Source of the DNA: Mesorhizobium sp. STM 4661
GTDB lineage: Bacteria; Pseudomonadota; Alphaproteobacteria; Rhizobiales; Rhizobiaceae
DNA length: 64,000 bases
Assembly: GCF_000359125.1 (NCBI RefSeq)
Contig: NZ_CAAF010000056.1
Span: 1 to 64,000, forward strand
Reading direction: 5' to 3'
The position numbers were made by a program, and so were the translations under genes. The notes beneath the pieces are model-generated. The model was not told where the DNA came from, ran no database searches, and was given only the letters and a program-made list of their open reading frames with translations. Of the stretch, positions 17,193-24,684 are shown in pieces (position 1 is the first letter of the stretch; each line of letters starts with the position of its first letter).

Positions 17193-18248
17193 TCAAGCCT
17201 TGACCTGACCAAGCGACTTGTTGATCGCTGGAATGATCTTGTCTCCCCAGAGCTCAATCTGGCGTAGCATCGTCTTTTGGTCGAAATCTCCCAATTGGGT
17301 CTGAATTGCGATCTGGTCCGGCTTCAGGATACTTATCTCTTCCAGCAGGCGATCGATGACGCGACTTACGCTGCCGATCGGCAGGTTCTGGCGCATGGTC
17401 TCGAACGACAGATCCTGCTGCGTCGGTGTTTCCTGCAGCAGATAGCCGTCTCGGCTCTGCTGGCGGCGCTGATGAAGAGCTTCAGATAGCCGGCGCTGGA
17501 AGCGGGCATTGTCGAGATAGCTGTCGATCTCAGCCTGATCGTCGCTGGCATAGCAGCAGCGTAGGAGCGCTATCTTGGCGGCCGTGACATCATTACCCCG
17601 CGAGGCCGCTGCCGCCTCGATGGTCTCACGCAGCGTTCTTACGTTTTCCAAGCCGTAGTGGAACGCCGTGACGAAAAGATTGTGGCCCTCACGATAGGCC
17701 CGGCACATGCTTCGCGCGGACCCGCAGGCGATCCAGATCGGTGGTGCTGGCCTTTGGATGGTGCGCAGCGAAATCGCCGTTAAAGGTATCTTCTCATACT
17801 GGCCATTGTGCTCGAAGACCTTCTGGTTAAGGCCCTTGAGAAGGATATCCAGGTATTCCGCAAACACGGCCGGCGCCTGATCGACATCGACGCCGAAGCG
17901 CTCGAACTCGAACTGCTGGTATCCCGAGCCGACGCCGAGTTCGAGGCGGCCGTTCGAAACGATATCGGCAAAGCCGATCTCGGAGAGCAGGCGCTGCGGT
18001 TGATATAGCGGCAGCACACACACACCGGTGCCAAGGCGAATGGTGCTCGTAAGGCCAGCACAGTGCGCCACCATCATCAAGGGCGAGGGAACCAGGCTAT
18101 AATTGTTGAAGTGGTGCTCGGCGAACCAAGCGGTGTTGAAGCCAGCCTGCTCCGAAGCGATTGTCTGTTCTATGGAGTTACCGATGACGCTGTCGCACGA
18201 TTGATGATAGCCTCGCTGGGCCGCCAAGATGAACGTCGCGAATTCCAT
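17193..18248 (-). CDS. Luciferase-like (LLM-class) flavin monooxygenase
   Basis: 351 aa, starting at MEFATFILAAQRGYHQ (18248). The bacterial luciferase TIM barrel is recognisable from AGFNTAWFAEHHFNNYSLVPSP (long stretch near residue 40), LGTGVCVLPLYQPQRL and LELGVGSGYQQFEFERFGVD. Such enzymes use reduced flavin and oxygen to hydroxylate or cleave a small molecule. It is the last gene of a minus-strand set with a double short-chain dehydrogenase, NTF2-like protein, ferredoxin and P450. The order resembles y4vJ-y4vI-y4vG near nif genes of NGR234. The substrate is unknown. Confidence 0.85.
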   Translation of the reverse strand: MEFATFILAAQRGYHQSCDSVIGNSIEQTIASEQAGFNTAWFAEHHFNNYSLVPSPLMMVAHCAGLTSTIRLGTGVCVLPLYQPQRLLSEIGFADIVSNGRLELGVGSGYQQFEFERFGVDVDQAPAVFAEYLDILLKGLNQKVFEHNGQYEKIPLTAISLRTIQRPAPPIWIACGSARSMCRAYREGHNLFVTAFHYGLENVRTLRETIEAAAASRGNDVTAAKIALLRCCYASDDQAEIDSYLDNARFQRRLSEALHQRRQQSRDGYLLQETPTQQDLSFETMRQNLPIGSVSRVIDRLLEEISILKPDQIAIQTQLGDFDQKTMLRQIELWGDKIIPAINKSLGQVKA

Positions 18249-18498
18249 GGCGTGTCCCTCGTTTACACAAAGTGGCCAATCAAGCCTTCGACTTGTGCCG
18301 ATTGCGGGGGGGCCGCGGTATCGATCCGGCCTGGCGGCGACGTAGTCGACGATCTTGCGCAAAGCCGCTTATCGTTCGGCGGCCGCAGGCAAGCGCCAAA
18401 ACCTGGCTAGTGATTCGACCCTGATGACGAGTTTTCCGTCACCGATAAAGACGATCACTTGGCAAGCCGCGCTTGGCACGTGCCATTCAGCCGCAGTC

Positions 18499-20139
18499 TC
18501 AATCCTCGAACCTCGTCGGCTTCGACGAACCGCAACCCGTCGCCGGCGAACATTCCGTTGGATTTTCTTGATCGGTTGGCTGGGCGTTTCGCGCGTCAGC
18601 CAACGAGGTCAAGCCGCCGTCCACGTAGAGGGTCGAGCCGTTTACGTATGAGGCATCAGGCGAGGCCAGAAAGAACACTGCCTCGGCGACGTCTTCGGGC
18701 TCTCCCATCCGCCCCATCGGGATGCGCCGTTTGATCGCTACGGAATCGATGCAGCCGGACTCGACCAGCTGAGCAATGTCAGGCGTACGGATATAGCCGA
18801 GAGCGACGGTGGCCGTTCGGATGCCGACCGACCCGAGTTCGGCCGCCATGCACCGGGTCAGAATGTTCATACCCGCCCTGGACGCCCCATAGGCATGGCG
18901 CGGCACGAAGGGCAGGAAACTATTGATCGATCCAAGATTGAGGATTACGCCGCCGGCGTCCATCGACTTGATCGCCTCGCGCGCGCAGGTGAAGGTGCCG
19001 GTGAGATTGACGTCCAGTACCCGCTCGATCTGTCGCGGGATTTCGATCCCTCGCACAAACGTATCGGCAATAGCAGCACAGTTGACGAGGATCTCGATGC
19101 GACCGAAGCGCCCCCGTATTTCCTCGAACAGGGCCACCACCTCGCTCTCGACCGCCAAGTCGACGGATTTCGCCACGTGCCTGCCGCCCAGCAAACCAGC
19201 GAGTTCTGCCGCCCCAGCACCATCTTTATCAGCAATCACGACTGTGTCGGAGTTCGCGGCAAAGCGGCGAACGACGGCGGCGCCTATACCGTTCGCGCCG
19301 CCCGTCACGACCACTGTGCGCGCGCCAGTTCGTTCGGCCGGCCGGAAGAGTTCGGCTCGAGGCGTCTCGTCGACCGGCGGGTGCGCGTCGCCCGGCTGGT
19401 TGAACGACATCCAACCGCCGTCGACCGTCAGCACCGATCCTGTGATGTAGCCCGTCTGTGCGCTGGCCAAAAAACGCACGGCCCGAGCGATCTCGTCGGG
19501 GCGCGCCATTCGCCCCATGGGCACGCGGCGGCGCACGGCCGCGAGGTCCATCTTGCCCGCACGTTCCAGTTCCGCCACCATCGGCGTGCGCACGTATCCT
19601 GGCGCTACCGCCGTTACGCGGATGCCGCGCGAGGCCCACTCGCATGCAAGCGATCTCGTGAGAGCGATCAAGCCTGCCTTCGAGCTGGCATAGGCGTTGC
19701 GCTTGGGATTGCCGAGCACGCCCGCCAGCGAAGCGACGTTGACAATGGCAGCGCCGGGCTGCATGCGCCTCGCCGCTTCGCCGGCCATGATGAAAGGCCC
19801 GATCAGATTTGTTGCCAGCACGCGTCGGAAGGCCTCGAAACCGGTGTCGATAGTCGCAGCCATGGCGGGTCCTATCGCCGCGTTGTTGACGAGAACATCG
19901 ATTTTCGCGAACTGCGCTTCGATGCGGCCGTATAGGGCGACAATGTCCTCTTCTCGTGAGACATCGCATTCGAGGCCCAGATGCGGATGGCCGAGACCGC
20001 CGGCCAGTTCAAGAACGCCGCTGCCAGGAAGGTCCACCGCAACGACGATGTCTCCATCGGCGGCAACGATCTCGACCAGCGCACGGCCGATTCCGCCTGC
20101 CGCTCCCGTTATGATGACGACCCGTCCTGCCTGCTTCAT
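18499..20139 (-). CDS. Double short-chain dehydrogenase/reductase (two fused SDR modules)
   Basis: 546 aa from ATG 20139 (AGAGG upstream). Module 1 (residues 5-245): TGAAGGIGRA cofactor loop, NNAA, S137 and Y150-x3-K154 (YASSK), so it looks catalytic. Module 2 (residues 275-525): TGGANGIGAA loop, NCAA, S404 and Y417-x3-R421 (YGASR), with Arg in place of the catalytic Lys. Both end in a DGG(W/L) segment typical of classical SDRs. The second half may be weakly active, structural or tuned to another substrate. A similar double SDR (y4vI) sits beside the nif region of NGR234. It probably oxidises or reduces the product of the neighbouring P450 or flavin monooxygenase. Confidence 0.88.
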   Translation of the reverse strand: MKQAGRVVIITGAAGGIGRALVEIVAADGDIVVAVDLPGSGVLELAGGLGHPHLGLECDVSREEDIVALYGRIEAQFAKIDVLVNNAAIGPAMAATIDTGFEAFRRVLATNLIGPFIMAGEAARRMQPGAAIVNVASLAGVLGNPKRNAYASSKAGLIALTRSLACEWASRGIRVTAVAPGYVRTPMVAELERAGKMDLAAVRRRVPMGRMARPDEIARAVRFLASAQTGYITGSVLTVDGGWMSFNQPGDAHPPVDETPRAELFRPAERTGARTVVVTGGANGIGAAVVRRFAANSDTVVIADKDGAGAAELAGLLGGRHVAKSVDLAVESEVVALFEEIRGRFGRIEILVNCAAIADTFVRGIEIPRQIERVLDVNLTGTFTCAREAIKSMDAGGVILNLGSINSFLPFVPRHAYGASRAGMNILTRCMAAELGSVGIRTATVALGYIRTPDIAQLVESGCIDSVAIKRRIPMGRMGEPEDVAEAVFFLASPDASYVNGSTLYVDGGLTSLADARNAQPTDQENPTECSPATGCGSSKPTRFED

Positions 20140-20322
20140 ATGAACCTCTCCGCAGCCAGTGTCAGAGATATCGACGCGAGTCAGCCGCAAGACCGGTCGC
20201 GGACGTCCTGGTGACGGCGAGTTTCCATACCGGGTAGACGTGTTGCGTTCCGCGACCGCTCCCGCGACGCGGCTCCGCAATTGGGAGCCTTGGAAAGCAT
20301 TGTGGTGACATGCATGGCATTT

Positions 20323-20862
20323 TCATTTTGATGACGAGCTGCGGCGCTTCCTGAGCGCGTAAACCGGGTCATTGGGATGCGCTGCTCCGATCGGTTGCCG
20401 CAAGCCGAACCGTTCTGCCTCGGGGACCGCTGGTGGGGTCTGTTCTTCGATCCAATCGTAAACGACGGTCCGTTCGGCAATGCGCCACGCCCCTTCCCTC
20501 TTCTGAAAAAGATCGCAGTAACGGCCGCAGAGAAGCACCTGGCGTGCTTCTCCGTCATTGTCTGGTCCGCGTTGCAGCGCGGTGAAATAGCTTTCGACCA
20601 CGGCCTCCGACGGGTCGATGAATTCGATCAAGACGTTCGTGATCTGGTGGATTAAGCGCGGTCCGGTTTTGAAGAGACCAAGCGCAAACTCAAAGAAGCC
20701 CTCGGCTGAGCCGCGATAGGCACCGTGATTGTCATGCGCATCGGGCCAATATGCACTGCGCAGCGCAGCCTCATCCGCGCGGTCTATGCCGCGGCAGTAC
20801 CGATAAAGGCAGTCGCGGATCGCCTCGCGGTCGCGCAGTTCGGTGATTTTTGCCTGGCCCAT
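20323..20862 (-). CDS. NTF2-like (SnoaL-type) protein
   Basis: 179 aa from MGQAKITELRDREAIRDCLY (20862). The fold signature is the N-terminal helix pair with REAIRDCLYRYCRGIDRADE, then YWPDAHDNHGAY, TNVLIEF and a C-terminal beta segment with FQKREGAWRIAERTVVYDW. Family members are dehydratases, isomerases or ring-hydroxylating oxygenase beta-subunit-like proteins that handle small hydrophobic substrates. Gaps of 183 and 211 bases separate it from its neighbours on the same strand. It is placed in the oxidative cluster by position only. Confidence 0.78.
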   Translation of the reverse strand: MGQAKITELRDREAIRDCLYRYCRGIDRADEAALRSAYWPDAHDNHGAYRGSAEGFFEFALGLFKTGPRLIHQITNVLIEFIDPSEAVVESYFTALQRGPDNDGEARQVLLCGRYCDLFQKREGAWRIAERTVVYDWIEEQTPPAVPEAERFGLRQPIGAAHPNDPVYALRKRRSSSSK

Positions 20863-21073
20863 CGCTCTGTCGCAAATTTGAGATTGGAAGAGGCGCTTCG
20901 TGCCTCTAGGTGCGTGCAAGGTCGAAGCGATCGGCAACTGAAGAAGCCAGAACGGAGACGAACTTCACGTGTCGCGTGCGTGTCATTGAGGTCTTGATGC
21001 CGGAGAGGAGGTAGGCAGGGAAGCGGCCGGACATCTTGCTTTGCGGTGTGGGGCCACGTCTCGTCGATTCCAC

Positions 21074-21319
21074 CTAAGCTTCCCCAGTTCTTGGTTGCAT
21101 GGCGGCTGGTTCGAACCGCGCTGCCGAGGTGCGATCGACTTCCAGCGCACGTTCGGGGCAGGATCGCGCGCCTTGTGACGCAAGCAGTTGCTCCCCCTCC
21201 GCAACCTGAATGTCACCGGGCAGGATGTAGCCATCGTCATCAAGCTTGAAGATGTCCGGCGCTTGCGCCCAGCATCGCGCGTGACCCTGGCATTTGGCAT
21301 TGTGGACGATAATGCGCAT
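21074..21319 (-). CDS. P450-partner ferredoxin with C-x2-H-x2-C motif
   Basis: 81 aa, starting MRIIVHNAKCQGHARC (21319). Cluster residues are C10-x2-H13-x2-C16 and C54 in SCPERAL. The second ligand position of the usual Cx2Cx2C is His, as in [3Fe-4S] or His-ligated ferredoxins that serve actinobacterial P450s. The PDIFKLDDDGY segment is typical of this class. It starts 38 bases after the stop of the P450 gene in the same operon, so it is the likely electron donor. No ferredoxin reductase gene is nearby. Confidence 0.88.
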   Translation of the reverse strand: MRIIVHNAKCQGHARCWAQAPDIFKLDDDGYILPGDIQVAEGEQLLASQGARSCPERALEVDRTSAARFEPAAMQPRTGEA

Positions 21320-21357
21320 AGCGCTGCCTCCATTGTCTTGGCATGGCTCGGCGATGG

Positions 21358-22575
21358 TCATGACCAGTCCAGGATCAGATTTTCGATCCCGAACACATGG
21401 CCGCCACAGGTGATGGGCGCTGTACCCTCCTTGATCCGGAAGGTCGGTATGCGCGCCAGCCACTCCTCCAGGCCAATGACAATCTCGCGCCGGGCAAGGT
21501 GTGAGCCAAGGCAACGGTGGGGACCATAGCCAAAGGCGGCGTGGCGGTTGTGCTCTCGCGCCAGATCGACCGTGTTGGGGGATTCGAATTCCTCCGGGTC
21601 GCGATTTGCAATCATCGTGGCGCACGAAACATAGTCCCCCTTTCGGATCGGCGCGCCTTCGAAGTCGATATCTTTCGTAGCCACGCGGATCAACTGAATG
21701 GGCGGATAGGCCCGCAGCAACTCTTCGGTTGCGAGCAGGATGCGGTCCGGTTCGCTGCGCAGCAGTTCCTGATCCTTGAGGTTGCGCGCTAGATAAGCCA
21801 GGTCAAAGCCAATAGCTGCTGCGACAGTGTCAAGTCCCGCGACGAACACAAGCACGCCGATGCCACGGATCTCCCCGTCGGTTAGCTGGCGGCCCTCGAT
21901 CTGTGCCTGCACGATGAAGGTCATGAGATCGTCGACCGGATTCTTGCGGCGATTGGTTGCAAGTTCATCGATGAAAGCCACAATCTTGCGGGCAGCCACA
22001 GGTCGTTCCACATCGTCGCCGTGGAGCAGATCTTTCGCCCAGCCGACAAATGTATCGAGTCCCTGATCCGGCAACCCCAGAAAGCGAAGGAAGATGCTGA
22101 CAGTGAACGGAAAGGCAAAATCCTTCATGACGTCGCAGCTCGTGGCCGATGCGGTGATCCGGTCGATCAGGGCTATCGCTCGCTCACGGACAGCCGGTTC
22201 CAGTGCCGTCACCCGCTTGGGCGAAAGCAGCGGACTGAGCAGTGAGCGAAATGCGCCATGGGCCGGTGGATCGAGCTCAAGCGGGATCGTCGGCCAGGTT
22301 TCGCCCAGTATGGAGGAGAAGATGCTGCGATGGCTGGAAAAAGTTTCAGTGTCCTGCAGCACCTTACGCTGGTCTGCGGCGCGGGTGATGACCCAGGTGC
22401 CCCGGCCATCTTGCGTGTTGTAGGGGGAATAGAAGATCGGAGGCCCGTCATGGGCGCAAGCGACGGCTGCGTGTGGATCCCCGTTGGGCGTTGGTGGCAT
22501 GCCTGGCGATGTGAACAGGCTGAAGTCTCTCACCATTTCGGGCGGGACATGATCTGGAACCGGGTTGATCGCCAT
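21358..22575 (-). CDS. Cytochrome P450 (possible CYP127 family)
   Basis: 405 aa soluble bacterial P450. The haem-binding loop FGYGPHRCLGSHLARREI near residue 350 holds the Cys thiolate, the I-helix oxygen-activating motif is FVAGLDTVAAAIG near residue 245, and ExxR is ATEELLRAYPPIQLIRVA. It hydroxylates an unknown organic substrate. Together with its ferredoxin, double SDR and luciferase-like partner it recalls the y4vG region of NGR234 (CYP127). It is not part of a gibberellin operon: no terpene cyclase or CYP112/114/117 set is present. The upstream leader carries a reiterated nifH-type promoter. Confidence 0.9.
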   Translation of the reverse strand: MAINPVPDHVPPEMVRDFSLFTSPGMPPTPNGDPHAAVACAHDGPPIFYSPYNTQDGRGTWVITRAADQRKVLQDTETFSSHRSIFSSILGETWPTIPLELDPPAHGAFRSLLSPLLSPKRVTALEPAVRERAIALIDRITASATSCDVMKDFAFPFTVSIFLRFLGLPDQGLDTFVGWAKDLLHGDDVERPVAARKIVAFIDELATNRRKNPVDDLMTFIVQAQIEGRQLTDGEIRGIGVLVFVAGLDTVAAAIGFDLAYLARNLKDQELLRSEPDRILLATEELLRAYPPIQLIRVATKDIDFEGAPIRKGDYVSCATMIANRDPEEFESPNTVDLAREHNRHAAFGYGPHRCLGSHLARREIVIGLEEWLARIPTFRIKEGTAPITCGGHVFGIENLILDWS

Positions 22576-22592
22576 TGCATTTCTCCTGCCGT

Positions 22593-23027
22593 CTAACCAC
22601 TAACCAGGCCGCGCACCATGGCATCTTGGCCATCCAGCAAGCTTGTTGCCCTTTTGGCCAGACCGCTGCCTGCCCGCCAAAGAGCCGACGAGCGAAATCG
22701 TCGGAGACGCGGCGTTTTCCAGCTTCGACCGGCGAACGGAATGAATCTCTTGCTCCACAGCGGTTCGGGGTCGATCATCTCTTCGAGGATATCCGCAGCG
22801 CGGCACGCGAAAGACCGGTTGGCCGCCGAAGTGCTCGCCGGTCTCCTCAAGCGCCGGCGAGAGGACAGGAGCAAGCACATTCTGGTCGAACCGTATCTGC
22901 AGGTCGATCGGTGGCCGTTGGCCGGTGCCGGGCGGTTGTGACGGTGACGCCAGTCACGCCGGTCGATATTGCATTCCGCGGGCAATGCCCGTATCGGATA
23001 GAATCTGAACTGACGCTGACCTGACAT
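22593..23027 (-). pseudogene. nifH 5' end fused to unrelated, probably non-functional sequence
   Basis: From ATG 23027 the first codons read MSGQRQFRFYP, matching the start of nitrogenase reductase (MSxLRQIAFYGKGG), and the DNA leader upstream is nifH-like. After about ten codons similarity stops. The open frame then continues for 130 arginine- and serine-rich codons without any recognisable domain, ending 18 bases before the P450 gene. Another frame contains FDQNVLAPVLSPALEETGE, which looks more protein-like, so a frameshifted older gene may lie here. I could not identify it. Confidence 0.5.
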
Positions 23028-23110
23028 GTCGTCTTCCTTCATTGCATTGAGCGCGATATCACTCACGAATGGACGCCAGTCGGTATCTCCTGCCGTCTCA
23101 CATGAGAGCT

Positions 23111-23125
23111 TCAAAAGTCGTGCCA
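23111..23125 (-). promoter_or_regulatory. Reiterated nifH-type promoter with altered -12 (copy b)
   Basis: The minus strand reads TGGCACGACTTTTGA. This equals the classic nifH -24/-12 element TGGCACGACTTTTGC except that the invariant -12 GC is GA. It lies 84 bases before the nifH-like ATG at 23027 and points to the P450 operon. The change should reduce or abolish sigma-54 activity. Confidence 0.65.
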
Positions 23126-23215
23126 ATGGCGCGGAAAGAGCCCTGCAGGAGATTTCTACATATCATTCAACAGCTTGAACGAATGCGCAGCCGCAAGCCT
23201 GGCGGAGCAAAGCCG

Positions 23216-23231
23216 TGTCCCGGACATGACA
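23216..23231. promoter_or_regulatory. NifA upstream activator site of nifH-type copy b
   Basis: Perfect TGT-N10-ACA (TGTCCCGGACATGACA) followed by AACCCGACAG. The same flank occurs at the sites near 30044 and, slightly changed, 27819. The distance to the -24 element is 91 bases, identical to the copy in front of the ABC exporter. Confidence 0.75.
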
Positions 23232-23346
23232 AACCCGACAGCAAAGTCGCGGCAGCTTCAAAATGCTCCGAGAGCACAAGGCGGCTTTTTCCGTCACCTC
23301 GGGACCGTGCCCGCCTCACGCAAGCGCGGTTCAGAAAGATCACATG

Positions 23347-23377
23347 GCCAGCTTGCTAAGGACGTGCTGGCTTTTTT
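23347..23377 (+). terminator. Rho-independent terminator without an intact upstream gene
   Basis: A GCCAGC stem arm (23347-23352) pairs with GCTGGC (23366-23371), followed by six T. No plus-strand gene survives upstream, so it probably belonged to a deleted gene. Confidence 0.5.
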
Positions 23378-23589
23378 GTACCCGTTGTCGATTTCGAAGC
23401 GGTCTCGCGAGCGTCGATAGGGCGAAGCGCGTGGGCCTGTCAGCCGTCTCAATCCTGAGAACGGAGGCCATAGGGACCCTCGTCAGGTTAACCCCGATCG
23501 ACTCCTGTCCCTCGTTCCGAGTTTGAGCCCAGATTTTCGCTTCGAATACGAGCCACGTGTTCGCCGCGCCGGCGACCCGGCGACCCTCC

Positions 23590-23625
23590 GGTCCGACTTC
23601 CGACATTTTTGTCCAGCTTCGGACA
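23590..23625 (+). promoter_or_regulatory. Tandem NifA sites upstream of prxS-rpoN2
   Basis: GGT-N10-ACA (23590-23605) is followed by a perfect TGT-N10-ACA (23610-23625), with centres 20 bases apart. They lie 162 bases upstream of the -24 element at 23788. The same double-site block occurs before pepM. Confidence 0.72.
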
Positions 23626-23787
23626 AAGAGGGGCGCGGCTTGATACGCATAAACGGGATCCCCTCTGCCCAGAGCTCACGATCAGATGATTATGGGCGCG
23701 CTCGCTCTCGGCGAAGGCACGGTCTTGGCCGCTCAAGGCAAAGAGTGTCGCTGCAAAAAACAGTGTGACCCCCAGCCTAAAATCAAA

Positions 23788-23802
23788 TGGCACGGCGCTT
23801 GC
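23788..23802 (+). promoter_or_regulatory. -24/-12 promoter of prxS-rpoN2
   Basis: TGGCACGGCGCTTGC fits the sigma-54 consensus fully. It lies 261 bases before the prxS start, so a long leader is expected. NifA-dependent transcription of a prxS-rpoN2 operon is known in Rhizobium etli. Confidence 0.82.
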
Positions 23803-24062
23803 GTCGTACTCGGCAGAACTCATCACAAGGTGGCCAGGAGTAAGACCATTGCTGACATCGCGACGCCCCGTACAAGCGCGTAGTGAAACCGTTCTCGTGC
23901 CGCTACAAATCGAGAACGCCCGTGCTCGCGAGCGGATTTGCCATGGCTGATCCAAGGTCGACGCAAAACGCGCGGCGCTCGACCGAATTGCCGGCCGCGG
24001 TCGATGCCGTGTCAGTTTCAACCGAAAAAGCAGCGCACCAGTTTTCCTCCAGGAGCACATTG

Positions 24063-24611
24063 ATGACCGTCAAAAAAAAGGTTCCTTTCGTCACCTTTCG
24101 CACGCGTGTTCGCGATGATTCCATCGAGGGACCAAACCCGCACCGCTGGGAAGACAAGACATCCGACGACTGTTTCAGCGGCAAGCGCATCATCCTGTTC
24201 TCGCTGCCCGGTGCCTTCACCCCGACCTGCTCGACCTTCCAGTTGCCCGATTTCGAAATGCTCTACGACGAGTTCGAGAAGGAGGGAATTGACGCAATCT
24301 ACTGCGTTTCCGTCAACGATGCGTTCGTCATGAATGCGTGGGGCAAGGCCCTGGGGCTGAAGAAAGTCCAGCTCATCCCAGACGGCTCGGGCGAGTTCAC
24401 CCGCAAGATGGGCATGCTGGTTGCCAAGGACAATCTCGGCTTCGGCATGCGCTCCTGGCGCTACGCTGCCGTGATCAACAATGGCGTGGTGGAGCAGTGG
24501 TTCGAGGAGGACGGTTTCTGCGACAACTGCGAGGCCGACCCCTATGGCGTATCGTCGCCGCAGAACGTCCTTGAAACGCTGAGAGCCGCCAAAGCCGTGA
24601 CGGCTGCATGA
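24063..24611 (+). CDS. prxS: Atypical 2-Cys/1-Cys type peroxiredoxin (Prx5 group)
   Basis: 182 aa, starting at MTVKKKVPFVTFRTRV (24063) after AGGAG; longer in-frame starts upstream lack a ribosome binding site. The peroxidatic Cys lies in SLPGAFTPTCSTFQLPDFE (PGAFTPTCS is the Prx5 signature), with a second Cys pair in FCDNCEADPYG near the C-terminus. It reduces hydrogen peroxide and organic peroxides in the cytoplasm of bacteroids. Only 73 bases separate it from rpoN2, and the shared promoter has NifA sites, matching the prxS-rpoN2 operon described in Rhizobium etli. Confidence 0.92.
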   Translation: MTVKKKVPFVTFRTRVRDDSIEGPNPHRWEDKTSDDCFSGKRIILFSLPGAFTPTCSTFQLPDFEMLYDEFEKEGIDAIYCVSVNDAFVMNAWGKALGLKKVQLIPDGSGEFTRKMGMLVAKDNLGFGMRSWRYAAVINNGVVEQWFEEDGFCDNCEADPYGVSSPQNVLETLRAAKAVTAA

Positions 24612-24684
24612 TCTAGACGAGTCAACGTCTCGAAAATCCCCTTGCACAAGGCGAAGGTCGCTCGGTAGGAGTTTCACGCTAGCC

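Noticed and set aside
17193..22575. P450, ferredoxin and SDR as a gibberellin operon
   Set aside because: The rhizobial gibberellin operon needs CYP112, CYP114, CYP117, a prenyl transferase and two diterpene cyclases. Only one P450 is present and no cyclase; the luciferase-like and double SDR partners fit the y4v-type set instead.
22448..22878. Additional small genes upstream of the P450 gene
   Set aside because: Frames conflict with each other and with the P450 start; no domain could be named, so only the nifH-like leader is reported.
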